The notes below the pieces were generated by a model. The model was given only the letters and a program-made list of their open reading frames with translations. It was not told the origin of the DNA and ran no database searches. Below are positions 1-5,973 of a DNA stretch of 7,065 bases, in pieces (position 1 is the first letter of the stretch; every line of letters begins with the position of its first letter). Origin of the DNA: Alphaproteobacteria bacterium (GTDB taxonomy: Bacteria; Pseudomonadota; Alphaproteobacteria; 16-39-46); the NCBI GenBank assembly GCA_947497675.1, contig CANMHY010000033.1, positions 1 through 7,065 of the forward strand. The letters are read 5' to 3'. The position numbers and the translations under genes were made by a program.

Positions 1-115
1 GAAAGATTTTTAGAGTCTCTTCAAAAAAAAGCAAAAAATTTTAAAAATTTTCCTTTTTTTACCCCATTCCACGCGCCTTAAAATTTAGGTGGTGGATTTT
101 GGCTACTTAAGACCC

Positions 116-143
116 TTGTTAATTTCTTATTTTTTGATATAGT
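116..143 (+). promoter_or_regulatory. Sigma-70-type promoter for the TPR-secretin gene
   Basis: A -35-like TTGTTA (116-121, 4/6 match) lies 16 bp from a -10 TATAGT (138-143, 5/6 match), which predicts transcription starting near 150. Upstream, bases 25-60 are A- and T-tracts that could act as an UP element or bent DNA. The -10 box overlaps a possible TTG start at 143, so translation cannot sensibly begin there. This supports the ATG at 179 as the real start. The -10 hexamer is identical to that of the 6S-like RNA promoter further on. Confidence 0.6.
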
Positions 144-160
144 TGCAAAAAATAAGATCA

Positions 161-166
161 AGGGAG
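161..166 (+). promoter_or_regulatory. Ribosome binding site deciding the start of the TPR-secretin gene
   Basis: AGGGAG is the only good Shine-Dalgarno match upstream of this reading frame. It lies after the in-frame TTG at 143 and 12 nt before the ATG at 179. The spacing is somewhat long, but the motif serves only the ATG (or a TTG immediately after it). Confidence 0.5.
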
Positions 167-178
167 TTAAAAATTTTC

Positions 179-2182
179 ATGTTGACCTATCTTCGTCGTT
201 TTTCTTTGGCCCGTCTTCTTTGTATTGTTTCTAGCTTTGGAGGTGCCCTTTTTTTAGAAGGATGCACCCAATTTATGGGTTCTACGCCTGAAAGCCTTGA
301 AGATATCGTTAAGAAAAATTTGCCTTTATCTCCCAAGGGTCATGGAAATCTCGCAAGTCAAATGGATCTCAATGCAGGGCTCGCGCAGCTGCGTGCTAAA
401 AACTATGAACTTGCCTCTAAATCTTTTAATTCTGCCATTCGCCTAAGCCCCCAAAACAGTCTTTATCATTATCTCAATGCTTTAACCTATCATCTTTGGG
501 GCGTTGAAAAAAACCCAACCTATCTTTCCAATGCAGAAGTTGGCTATAAAACATCCCTTTCTCTTGACCCAGGAAACGCTTTAACATCGTATAATCTTGG
601 CCAGCTTTATATGAATTCCAACAGCTTTAAAAAAGCCCAAGACCAGTTTGCCAACGCCCTTCTCTCTTCTCCCAATAATCCTCTTTATTTGTTTTCTTTA
701 GCCGTGTCATCCTATCTATGCCAAGATATTGAAACGGCACTTGAGGCGCTGTCTGCCCTTGAAAAACAAGGAATTGCGAATGAAGAAATCTATAGAGTTG
801 CTGCTCTTATTTATGCAGCTTCGAATAACTTTGCAAAAGCACACGAAAATTTGAATTTCTTGACACAAATGGATGGTATTCCAGAGAGCCTTCTTTCTTA
901 TCTCAAAAAACGTATTCTTACGTGGGAAGATTTTTATGCCACTGCCTCTCCTCATAGTGCGCGTGACAATACGTCTCCCATCTCTGAAGAGGCTTTAAAG
1001 GCTCCTTTCAAAAAATCTAAGCTCCCAGCCACTCCTAAAACAGAGTCCTCTAAGTCCGCTGGCATCTCTAATTCTACTGACGCCTCTGCAGACAGCTCCT
1101 CTGATTCTTCCTCTCCAACAGCACCTTCCCCATCATCAGCTTCCTCTTCCACTGACAGCGATTCTCCCGATGGCGAATTTTCGCATCCTCAAGCTCAAAA
1201 AATGATTGTTTTAAACGTCATGATTCTCAGAGTTGAGCGCCTGAACACTCAAAGCTATGGAAACAATCTCCTCGATGTTTTAAATGTGACAGCAGGGGGC
1301 TATAATTCTACAACAGGCGTCTTAACGCCAGCTATCGGAACCAGTCACGATAGTTCGCGTGCAAACCCAAATGTTAGAACCAACAATCTTACAATCGGCC
1401 ATCTTTTCTATGCTCTCAATATTGCGAATGATACAACAAATCATAATGAACTCCTCTCCACGCCCTCTTTGATTGCGACCCATGGGCAGCCTTCTACATT
1501 CTTCTCAGGAGCCGACTATACACTTGCTTTAACAAGCACCCAAGGTGGTGGAAACCTTGTCAGTAAAGAAGTGGGTATTTCTCTTTCTGTCACACCTTTC
1601 TTTTTACAAAATGGGAAAATTGTTCTTAAAGTAAATGCTTACCGCACCATTATTTCAACGGATCCACTTCCTGGAAATCTTAACAACACTCTCGTTACAA
1701 CGCCTTCATTTCAATCGGATAAATCAAGCGTCTCTGCAACAACTGTTCTTGCGCCTGGAGAGAGTCTTGTCTTAAGTGGTCTTACGGAGCGTGTACACCT
1801 CAAAAACCGGGATGAAGTTCCGATGATGGGTGACCTTCCCGTCGCTGGTTTCTTCTTTTCAAATGATTCCACTCAAGTCATTGACCGGTCGATTCTCTTT
1901 ATAATTTCACCTGAATTTTCAGAAAAAATTGTCAAAGATGCGGAAGGAAATTGGATCGTCGTTCCAGATGCGCCCGAGATCAAATCTCCTTTTCTCGATC
2001 GCCTCAAAAAATCTTATCCGAAGATTTACAGTCTTCCCGCAGGCGACAGTTTTTTCAAAGAACTTTCAGAGCCCCAATATTCTCGGAATTTTAGGCCCAC
2101 CGACATGCCGCTTACCCCTCTGACGCTCCCAAATCTTCAACTTCATCTCCATGACATCGAAGAGCTCACGTCCTACTTTTAG
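179..2182 (+). CDS. TPR-containing secretin-like outer-membrane lipoprotein
   Basis: This is a 667-residue protein from the ATG at 179. An in-frame TTG at 143 would add 12 residues but sits inside the -10 box. Residues 1-28 are a signal peptide with Arg residues and a hydrophobic stretch, ending in a lipobox-like LEGC with Cys29 as the likely lipidated residue. Glu at -2 is unusual; Thr at +2 does not signal inner-membrane retention. Residues about 63-245 are helical TPR-type repeats, for example the stretch with NLGQLYMNSNSFKKAQDQF. Residues about 260-335 are a disordered Ser/Pro/Asp-rich linker. Residues about 341-580 are a secretin domain: LLSTPSLIATHGQPSTFFSG, then KEVGISLSVTPFF, then SVSATTVLAPGESLVLSGL, then VPMMGDLPVAGFFF, then LFIISP. 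About 85 more residues follow. Secretins form multimeric outer-membrane channels for type II/III secretion or type IV pili. The usual N0-N3 domains are not recognisable here, and no partner genes are in view, so the system served is unknown. Secretin-domain identity is firm; function is inference. Confidence 0.88.
   Translation: MLTYLRRFSLARLLCIVSSFGGALFLEGCTQFMGSTPESLEDIVKKNLPLSPKGHGNLASQMDLNAGLAQLRAKNYELASKSFNSAIRLSPQNSLYHYLNALTYHLWGVEKNPTYLSNAEVGYKTSLSLDPGNALTSYNLGQLYMNSNSFKKAQDQFANALLSSPNNPLYLFSLAVSSYLCQDIETALEALSALEKQGIANEEIYRVAALIYAASNNFAKAHENLNFLTQMDGIPESLLSYLKKRILTWEDFYATASPHSARDNTSPISEEALKAPFKKSKLPATPKTESSKSAGISNSTDASADSSSDSSSPTAPSPSSASSSTDSDSPDGEFSHPQAQKMIVLNVMILRVERLNTQSYGNNLLDVLNVTAGGYNSTTGVLTPAIGTSHDSSRANPNVRTNNLTIGHLFYALNIANDTTNHNELLSTPSLIATHGQPSTFFSGADYTLALTSTQGGGNLVSKEVGISLSVTPFFLQNGKIVLKVNAYRTIISTDPLPGNLNNTLVTTPSFQSDKSSVSATTVLAPGESLVLSGLTERVHLKNRDEVPMMGDLPVAGFFFSNDSTQVIDRSILFIISPEFSEKIVKDAEGNWIVVPDAPEIKSPFLDRLKKSYPKIYSLPAGDSFFKELSEPQYSRNFRPTDMPLTPLTLPNLQLHLHDIEELTSYF
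956..1177 (+). other. Low-complexity Ser/Pro/Asp linker coding segment
   Basis: This segment encodes about 74 residues of the TPR-secretin protein that are dominated by Ser, with Pro, Asp, Ala and Thr. It joins the TPR region to the secretin domain. The coding strand is rich in C and T and poor in G, as expected for TCN/CCN codons. Such a linker is expected to be disordered and to act as a periplasmic tether, and its length may vary between strains. Confidence 0.7.
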
Positions 2183-2196
2183 AACAAATAATTTTC

Positions 2197-2224
2197 AAGA
2201 CAATCTCTAAAACTATGCTATAGT
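2197..2224 (+). promoter_or_regulatory. Promoter of the 6S-like RNA
   Basis: A -35-like AAGACA (2197-2202, 4/6) and a -10 TATAGT (2219-2224, 5/6) are separated by 16 bp. Transcription is predicted to start near 2231. The promoter begins only 15 nt after the stop codon of the TPR-secretin gene, with no terminator between, so read-through from upstream into the RNA gene is possible. Spacing and -10 hexamer match the promoter at 116-143. Confidence 0.6.
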
Positions 2225-2230
2225 AAGTTA

Positions 2231-2395
2231 AGCTACAAAGTGCGTTACTCCCATATCCTTGGGGCCTAAGTTTCAGTAATGGAGGCTTGTTCTTATAAAA
2301 ACCGTGGTTTTTATATACGGGTTTCCCCCTTTTCGTAAGGGCCACATGTGGATATGCATGTGGAGGACGGCTTGAGTGGCTCATTCTTTATTTTC
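2231..2395 (+). ncRNA. ssrS: 6S RNA candidate (RNA polymerase regulator)
   Basis: 6S RNA mimics an open promoter and binds sigma-70 RNA polymerase holoenzyme. Support here is context and fold. The RNA lies between a good promoter and fthC, the classic ssrS-ygfA arrangement; its length of about 160 nt suits the family; and no convincing ORF explains the interval. Hand folding gives a closing stem (2240-2250 with 2374-2384, one mismatch), a long terminal hairpin (2281-2290 with 2317-2326, all ten positions pair including G-U, continuing as 2294-2303 with 2306-2315), and a large bulged region between them. On the 3' side of the bulge is a small hairpin, CCCTT/AAGGG (2327-2331, 2337-2341), which resembles the 3'-side hairpin of known 6S RNAs. 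A second hairpin, CCACATG/CATGTGG, lies at 2342-2363. The 3' end is uncertain, with a T-rich stretch at 2384-2395 before fthC. It lacks the GGAAGGAAGC-type loop of SRP RNA. A covariance search is needed to settle the identity. Confidence 0.68.
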
Positions 2396-2410
2396 TAGGT
2401 TCAACACCTC

Positions 2411-3010
2411 ATGATTATCGACGCTAAAAAAAAACTCAGACTAGACCTTCAGAAAAAAAGGCGCCTTTTTATTCAAAAAAACAAAAAAACGCCTTTTTTT
2501 CATGACATCGGGCCTTTCTTTAATAACTTCATTCAAAACACACTTAACGTACCCTCTGGCTCTATTATTGCGGAGTACTGGCCTTTAAAAGACGAGGCCG
2601 ATTGCAGGCCTCTTCTCACTTTTCTGTCTCAACGTGGTTTCTTCTGTGCGCTGCCTTACGTCGAGGCCAAAGACGCGCCCCTTTCCTTTAGATCATGGAG
2701 TCTCGAGGACACTCTCACATCATGCCCTTATTTTACAGGCCTTCTTCAGCCTTTTGAAAGTCGGCCTCTCTTAACACCCAAAGTTCTTTTAATTCCTTTT
2801 TTAGGGTTTGATGAACAGGGGCATCGTCTTGGATACGGCGGCGGATTTTATGACAGAACGTTACGCCACTTGCGCCACGCTCAAAAAGAACTCCCTATTG
2901 CCATTGGCGTTGGGTTTTCGATGCAAAAAGTTGATCTGTTGCCAACGACCCCCGAAGATGAACCCTTAAATTGGATCCTGACAGAGCAGGGCCTTCAACA
3001 GGCCGTATAA
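2411..3010 (+). CDS. fthC: 5-formyltetrahydrofolate cyclo-ligase
   Basis: This enzyme (MTHFS; YgfA in E. coli) converts 5-formyltetrahydrofolate to 5,10-methenyltetrahydrofolate with ATP in the cytosol. The 199 residues match the usual family length. The N-terminus is basic (KKKLRLDLQKKRR, from residue 7). AEYWPLKDEADCRPL (54-68) is the substrate-side motif, LPYV (81-84) follows, and LLIPFLGFDEQGHRLGYGGG leads into FYDR (126-149), which contains the phosphate/ATP-binding glycine-rich signature. The C-terminal segment has PEDEPLNWILTE (181-192), where many bacterial relatives have HD and LD; Glu and Asn replace the His and second Asp. The ATG at 2411 is the first in frame and has only a weak AGG upstream. 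The gene starts about 15 nt after the 6S-like RNA and probably shares its transcript. It ends 9 nt from the convergent rodA. The first 90 nt hold five homopolymer runs of seven or more A or T. Confidence 0.93.
   Translation: MIIDAKKKLRLDLQKKRRLFIQKNKKTPFFHDIGPFFNNFIQNTLNVPSGSIIAEYWPLKDEADCRPLLTFLSQRGFFCALPYVEAKDAPLSFRSWSLEDTLTSCPYFTGLLQPFESRPLLTPKVLLIPFLGFDEQGHRLGYGGGFYDRTLRHLRHAQKELPIAIGVGFSMQKVDLLPTTPEDEPLNWILTEQGLQQAV
2453..2500 (+). repeat. Inverted repeat with terminal T7 inside 5' end of fthC
   Basis: The 11-base arm AAAAAAAGGCG (2453-2463) is the exact reverse complement of CGCCTTTTTTT (2490-2500), with a 26-nt interval. The left arm also belongs to an overlapping 16-bp perfect palindrome, AAAAAGGCGCCTTTTT (2455-2470). 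The A-tract/GC core/T-tract form resembles a weak bidirectional terminator or attenuator within the coding region. Lysine and phenylalanine codons could create it by chance, so function is uncertain. Confidence 0.4.
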
Positions 3011-3019
3011 CAGTCATTT

Positions 3020-4153
3020 TCAAGAGGAGGATTTTCGATATTTTTGCAAATCCACACCCAGCAAAAAACCAAAGCTCATTAAAAGTGTGAGAAGCGCCGT
3101 TCCTCCATAAGAAACAAAGGGAAGAGGGACACCTACAACTGGAACAAGACCCATGACCATCGATGTATTGATAAAGACATAGACAAATACTGTAATAAGA
3201 ACCCCTAGAACAACAAACTTTCCAAAACGATCCCGCGACTCAAGCCCGACTCTTAAACTTAAGGCCATTAAAAGAAAATAGAGTCCTAAAAGAGACGTTG
3301 CCCCAAAAAATCCAAACTCTTCTGAAAACATTGTAAAAATAAAATCTGTTTGTTTTTCAGGTAAAAAATTTAAATGACTTTGAGTCCCCGCCTGAAATCC
3401 TTTTCCAAAGAGACCTCCAGACCCGAGCGCTATCTTAGACTGCAAAATGTGATACCCTGACTTTAAAGGATCTTTTTCTGGATTCAAGAAGATAAGAATA
3501 CGACTCTTTTGATAGCTCTTCAGAAAACACCATACCAAAGGAAGGCAGCAAAGACCTGCGATACCAAGAGCGATAAAATAACGCACCTTAACCCCAGCGC
3601 TAAAAAGAATTCCAGCTCCAATCATAACCAACAGAAGAGCTGTTCCCAAATCTGGCTGCTTTGCGACAAGCATCGCTGGCATTAGAATCATTAAAAGAGG
3701 AAGAATAAGAAATTTTGGGTTTTGTATCTCCTCCGGTTTAATCGCACTAAAATAGCGTGCAAGAACAAGAATAAGCGCTATTTTCATGAGCTCCGACGGT
3801 TGAATATTAAAAAAACCAAGATTGATCCATCTTTGTGCTCCCATCCCAATGTTCCCTATAATTTCAACGGCAATAAGAAGTAAAAAGGAGCAGGCATAAA
3901 AGAGATAAGCCATATGACGCCAGAATCTTAAATTTATAGAAGCAATCCCAATCATTAAAATGACGCCCACTAAAAAACGCATCATTTGTGGAAGTGCCCA
4001 AGGCATCATATGACGATTTGCTGCAGAATAAAGCATCATAAACCCAATTCCAGAAATTATAAAAATAAGAAGGATGATGGACCATCGCAAATTCTTTAAA
4101 AGAGCCCCCGCCTTAAATATTTTATAATTTTCTAATTCTCTTAAAAACATCAT
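3020..4153 (-). CDS. rodA: Rod-shape-determining protein RodA, SEDS peptidoglycan glycosyltransferase
   Basis: RodA polymerises lipid II into glycan strands in the inner membrane, paired with PBP2 in the elongasome. From the ATG at 4153-4151 the protein is 377 residues, a normal RodA length, with about ten predicted membrane segments. Family signatures in order are FNIQPSELMKIALILVLARYF (split: QPSELMK near 118-124), KQPDLGTALL (165-174), GSGGLFGKGF followed by LNFLPEKQTDFIF (about 244-273), and VPVVGVPLPFVSYGG (337-351). The Asp of TDFIF (residue 270) appears to match the catalytic Asp of RodA. The frame stays open upstream to 4252, but that extension overlaps mrdA and has no family similarity, so I take the ATG 7 nt after the mrdA stop. 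A second ATG follows immediately (4150). GAAAGAAG just upstream is a weak ribosome site. It is the last gene of the cluster seen here and converges on fthC. RodA rather than FtsW is favoured by the PBP2 neighbour. Confidence 0.94.
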   Translation of the reverse strand: MMFLRELENYKIFKAGALLKNLRWSIILLIFIISGIGFMMLYSAANRHMMPWALPQMMRFLVGVILMIGIASINLRFWRHMAYLFYACSFLLLIAVEIIGNIGMGAQRWINLGFFNIQPSELMKIALILVLARYFSAIKPEEIQNPKFLILPLLMILMPAMLVAKQPDLGTALLLVMIGAGILFSAGVKVRYFIALGIAGLCCLPLVWCFLKSYQKSRILIFLNPEKDPLKSGYHILQSKIALGSGGLFGKGFQAGTQSHLNFLPEKQTDFIFTMFSEEFGFFGATSLLGLYFLLMALSLRVGLESRDRFGKFVVLGVLITVFVYVFINTSMVMGLVPVVGVPLPFVSYGGTALLTLLMSFGFLLGVDLQKYRKSSS

Positions 4154-4160
4154 TCTTCTT

Positions 4161-5972
4161 TCATTCAAAATCTCTTTTTTGGGCGGCCAGCAAAAGACGA
4201 TGTACAATCGGGACGCTGTTGAGACCATCTCCCCCATGCTCAATGAGAACACTCATGGCATAGCGTGGATCATTAATGGGTGCAAATCCAACAAAAAAAG
4301 AATGATTGCGGAGTTTCCAATCAAGTTCGTGGGTTTTCCGAATCCCTGTTGCACGCTCACTGAGACTGATACGCTTGACTTGAGACGTTCCCGTTTTTCC
4401 ACCCATCAAAAACCCAGGCTCTATAATTCTGTGGCGATAGGCTGTCCCTCCGGGTTCATTACAAGCTCTAATCATCCCGTCTAAAATAAGGTTTATATGC
4501 TTTTCCTGAATTCCAAGAGGCTCGAAACAGGGCGCGGCGTCTGTTAAAGAAAGTCGCGGGAGCACCAATTTGCCCCCACTCGCGAGCCTGGCCGTCATAA
4601 CAGCCAATTCAAGAGGTGTTGAGAGAACATATCCTTGACCAATCGCTGCATTAAAAGTGTCTCCCATGTACCAAGGTTCCCCAAAACGTCCTAATTTCCA
4701 ATCTTTTGTAGGAATGACGCCTTTTTTTTCTCCCTGTAGTCCAAGAGACGGGAGGGAGCCGAGCCCCAAACGTTTGGCCATCAAAGCAATCGCTTCAATA
4801 CCAACGCGTTTTCCCACTTCCCAAAAATAGATATCACATGAACGTTGAAAGGCTTCTCTTAACGCAACACGTCCATGCGCTTCTTTTTTCCAACAATGAA
4901 ATTTGTGATTTCCAAGCATCATATGCCCTCTACAATAAGAAGGCGTATGCTCATCGATCACCCCCTGCTCAAGAGCCGCGAGCGCCACACACATTTTAAA
5001 GGTGGATCCTGGGGCATAAAGGCCTCCGACGGCTTTATTAATAAGAGGCGTAAAAGGATCCCGTTGAAGCGCTTTCCAGTTTTCTTGAGAAATGTTTTCT
5101 GAAAAAAGATTAGGATCATAGGAGGGCTGAGATCCAAGGGCAAGAATGTCTCCTGTCCTCACATCCATAAGAACGCCTGTCGCACTTGGGTACAGGCTCA
5201 TCTCCTCCATGAGACGTTGTTGAAGATCCAGATCAAACGTTGAAATAAGATCTTCTCCCTCTTTCGGGTTTTCTTGAGAAAGATCTCGAATGGGCCGTCC
5301 GCGCGCATTCACCTCAATCTTTCTTAACCCAGGTTCTCCGCGTAGGGAGGCATCAAATATCTTTTCAAGACCACTTTTTCCTGTTTTAAGATTTCCATTT
5401 AACCCACCATCGTTGTTTTTTAATTCATCTTCTGAGGGAATTCCAACATATCCAATTATATGAGAAAAGACCTCTTTAAAAGGATAAAAGCGACGCGTCC
5501 CTTCTTCTACCCTCACCCCGGGCAGGTCTAAAAGACCGAGCTCAATTCTTGCCACATCTCGCCACGAAATGTTGTCTTTAAGAAGAAGAGGGATAAATTT
5601 TAAACTTCTTCTTTTTTCTTTAAGAACATTCTTTATATCTTGCTCTGTCAGTTCTAAAAGAGGCGCTAACTTTTCAAGATAGGAAGGCAAGGAGATTTTA
5701 TTGAGCTCTAGAATTTCAAGATTTACAACCGCTTTAAAGCTCTTAATATCATAAGCAAGAACAGATCCCCATCGGTCTCTAATTTTCCCGCGTTTTGAGG
5801 GGATGAACCTCAAACTGATCCGATTATCATCTGAAAGAAGCGCATAATATCCCCTCTTTAAAAGCTGAAGATACCCGAGACGCGACACAACCACACCTAA
5901 GAGACCGACGCCCATCGCCCCCAATATCAAACTTCGACGCGTAAAAAGATGTTGCGTTTTATCGCCTTGCAT
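4161..5972 (-). CDS. mrdA: Penicillin-binding protein 2, elongasome transpeptidase
   Basis: PBP2 is the class B, monofunctional D,D-transpeptidase that cross-links peptidoglycan during elongation. It is anchored in the inner membrane with its domains in the periplasm. The protein has 603 residues, a normal length. Residues about 14-38 form the single N-terminal membrane anchor. Residues about 55-240 are the pedestal/dimerisation region, with the conserved PSKRGKIRDRWG near 58-69 and RFYPFKEVFSHIIGYVG near 161-177. The transpeptidase domain shows all three active-site motifs: SxxK as STFK (Ser323 nucleophile, Lys326), SxN/D as SCD (378-380), and KTG (526-528) in GGKTGTSQ. The region C347/H350/C360/H366 precedes the SCD motif; Cys and His residues are common here in PBP2 relatives and may bind metal. 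The ATG lies one base after the mreD stop and the stop 7 nt before rodA, so translational coupling is likely. All catalytic residues are present and the gene should be active. Confidence 0.95.
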   Translation of the reverse strand: MQGDKTQHLFTRRSLILGAMGVGLLGVVVSRLGYLQLLKRGYYALLSDDNRISLRFIPSKRGKIRDRWGSVLAYDIKSFKAVVNLEILELNKISLPSYLEKLAPLLELTEQDIKNVLKEKRRSLKFIPLLLKDNISWRDVARIELGLLDLPGVRVEEGTRRFYPFKEVFSHIIGYVGIPSEDELKNNDGGLNGNLKTGKSGLEKIFDASLRGEPGLRKIEVNARGRPIRDLSQENPKEGEDLISTFDLDLQQRLMEEMSLYPSATGVLMDVRTGDILALGSQPSYDPNLFSENISQENWKALQRDPFTPLINKAVGGLYAPGSTFKMCVALAALEQGVIDEHTPSYCRGHMMLGNHKFHCWKKEAHGRVALREAFQRSCDIYFWEVGKRVGIEAIALMAKRLGLGSLPSLGLQGEKKGVIPTKDWKLGRFGEPWYMGDTFNAAIGQGYVLSTPLELAVMTARLASGGKLVLPRLSLTDAAPCFEPLGIQEKHINLILDGMIRACNEPGGTAYRHRIIEPGFLMGGKTGTSQVKRISLSERATGIRKTHELDWKLRNHSFFVGFAPINDPRYAMSVLIEHGGDGLNSVPIVHRLLLAAQKRDFE

Positions 5973-5973
5973 A

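Noticed and set aside
1..81. Frame open from the first base to a TAA at 79-81 (about 26 codons), possibly the end of an upstream gene
   Set aside because: The sequence is A/T-tract rich, encodes mostly Lys, Phe and Asn, and has no recognisable motif. It could be a true gene tail or chance in AT-rich spacer.
143..178. TTG start that adds 12 residues to the TPR-secretin protein
   Set aside because: It lies within the -10 box and before the Shine-Dalgarno sequence, and it would place extra residues ahead of the signal peptide.
952..1152. Antisense open frame rich in Glu, opposite the Ser-rich linker
   Set aside because: It is the mirror of TCN/TCT Ser codons, and it has no ribosome site or family resemblance.
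1050..1165. C-rich, G-poor stretch as a Rho utilisation site
   Set aside because: The composition is fully explained by Ser/Pro/Thr codons of a translated linker.
2166..2384. Antisense 72-codon open frame across the spacer before fthC
   Set aside because: It runs through a strongly structured interval with a plus-strand promoter and overlaps the end of the secretin gene. The RNA explanation fits better.
2231..2395. SRP (4.5S) RNA or tmRNA as identity of the structured RNA
   Set aside because: The conserved SRP tetraloop/GGAAGGAAGC region is absent. There is no tRNA-like end or tag frame for tmRNA.
2990..3004. GGCCT/AGGCC hairpin at the end of fthC as a terminator
   Set aside because: The stem is only 5 bp and no T-run follows directly on either strand.
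4154..4252. N-terminal extension of rodA into mrdA
   Set aside because: The extra 33 residues do not look like RodA and overlap conserved mrdA coding. The ATG at 4153 gives normal length.
4179..5143. Several 60-100 codon open frames on both strands within mrdA
   Set aside because: They lie wholly within the strongly conserved mrdA frame and show no protein family features.
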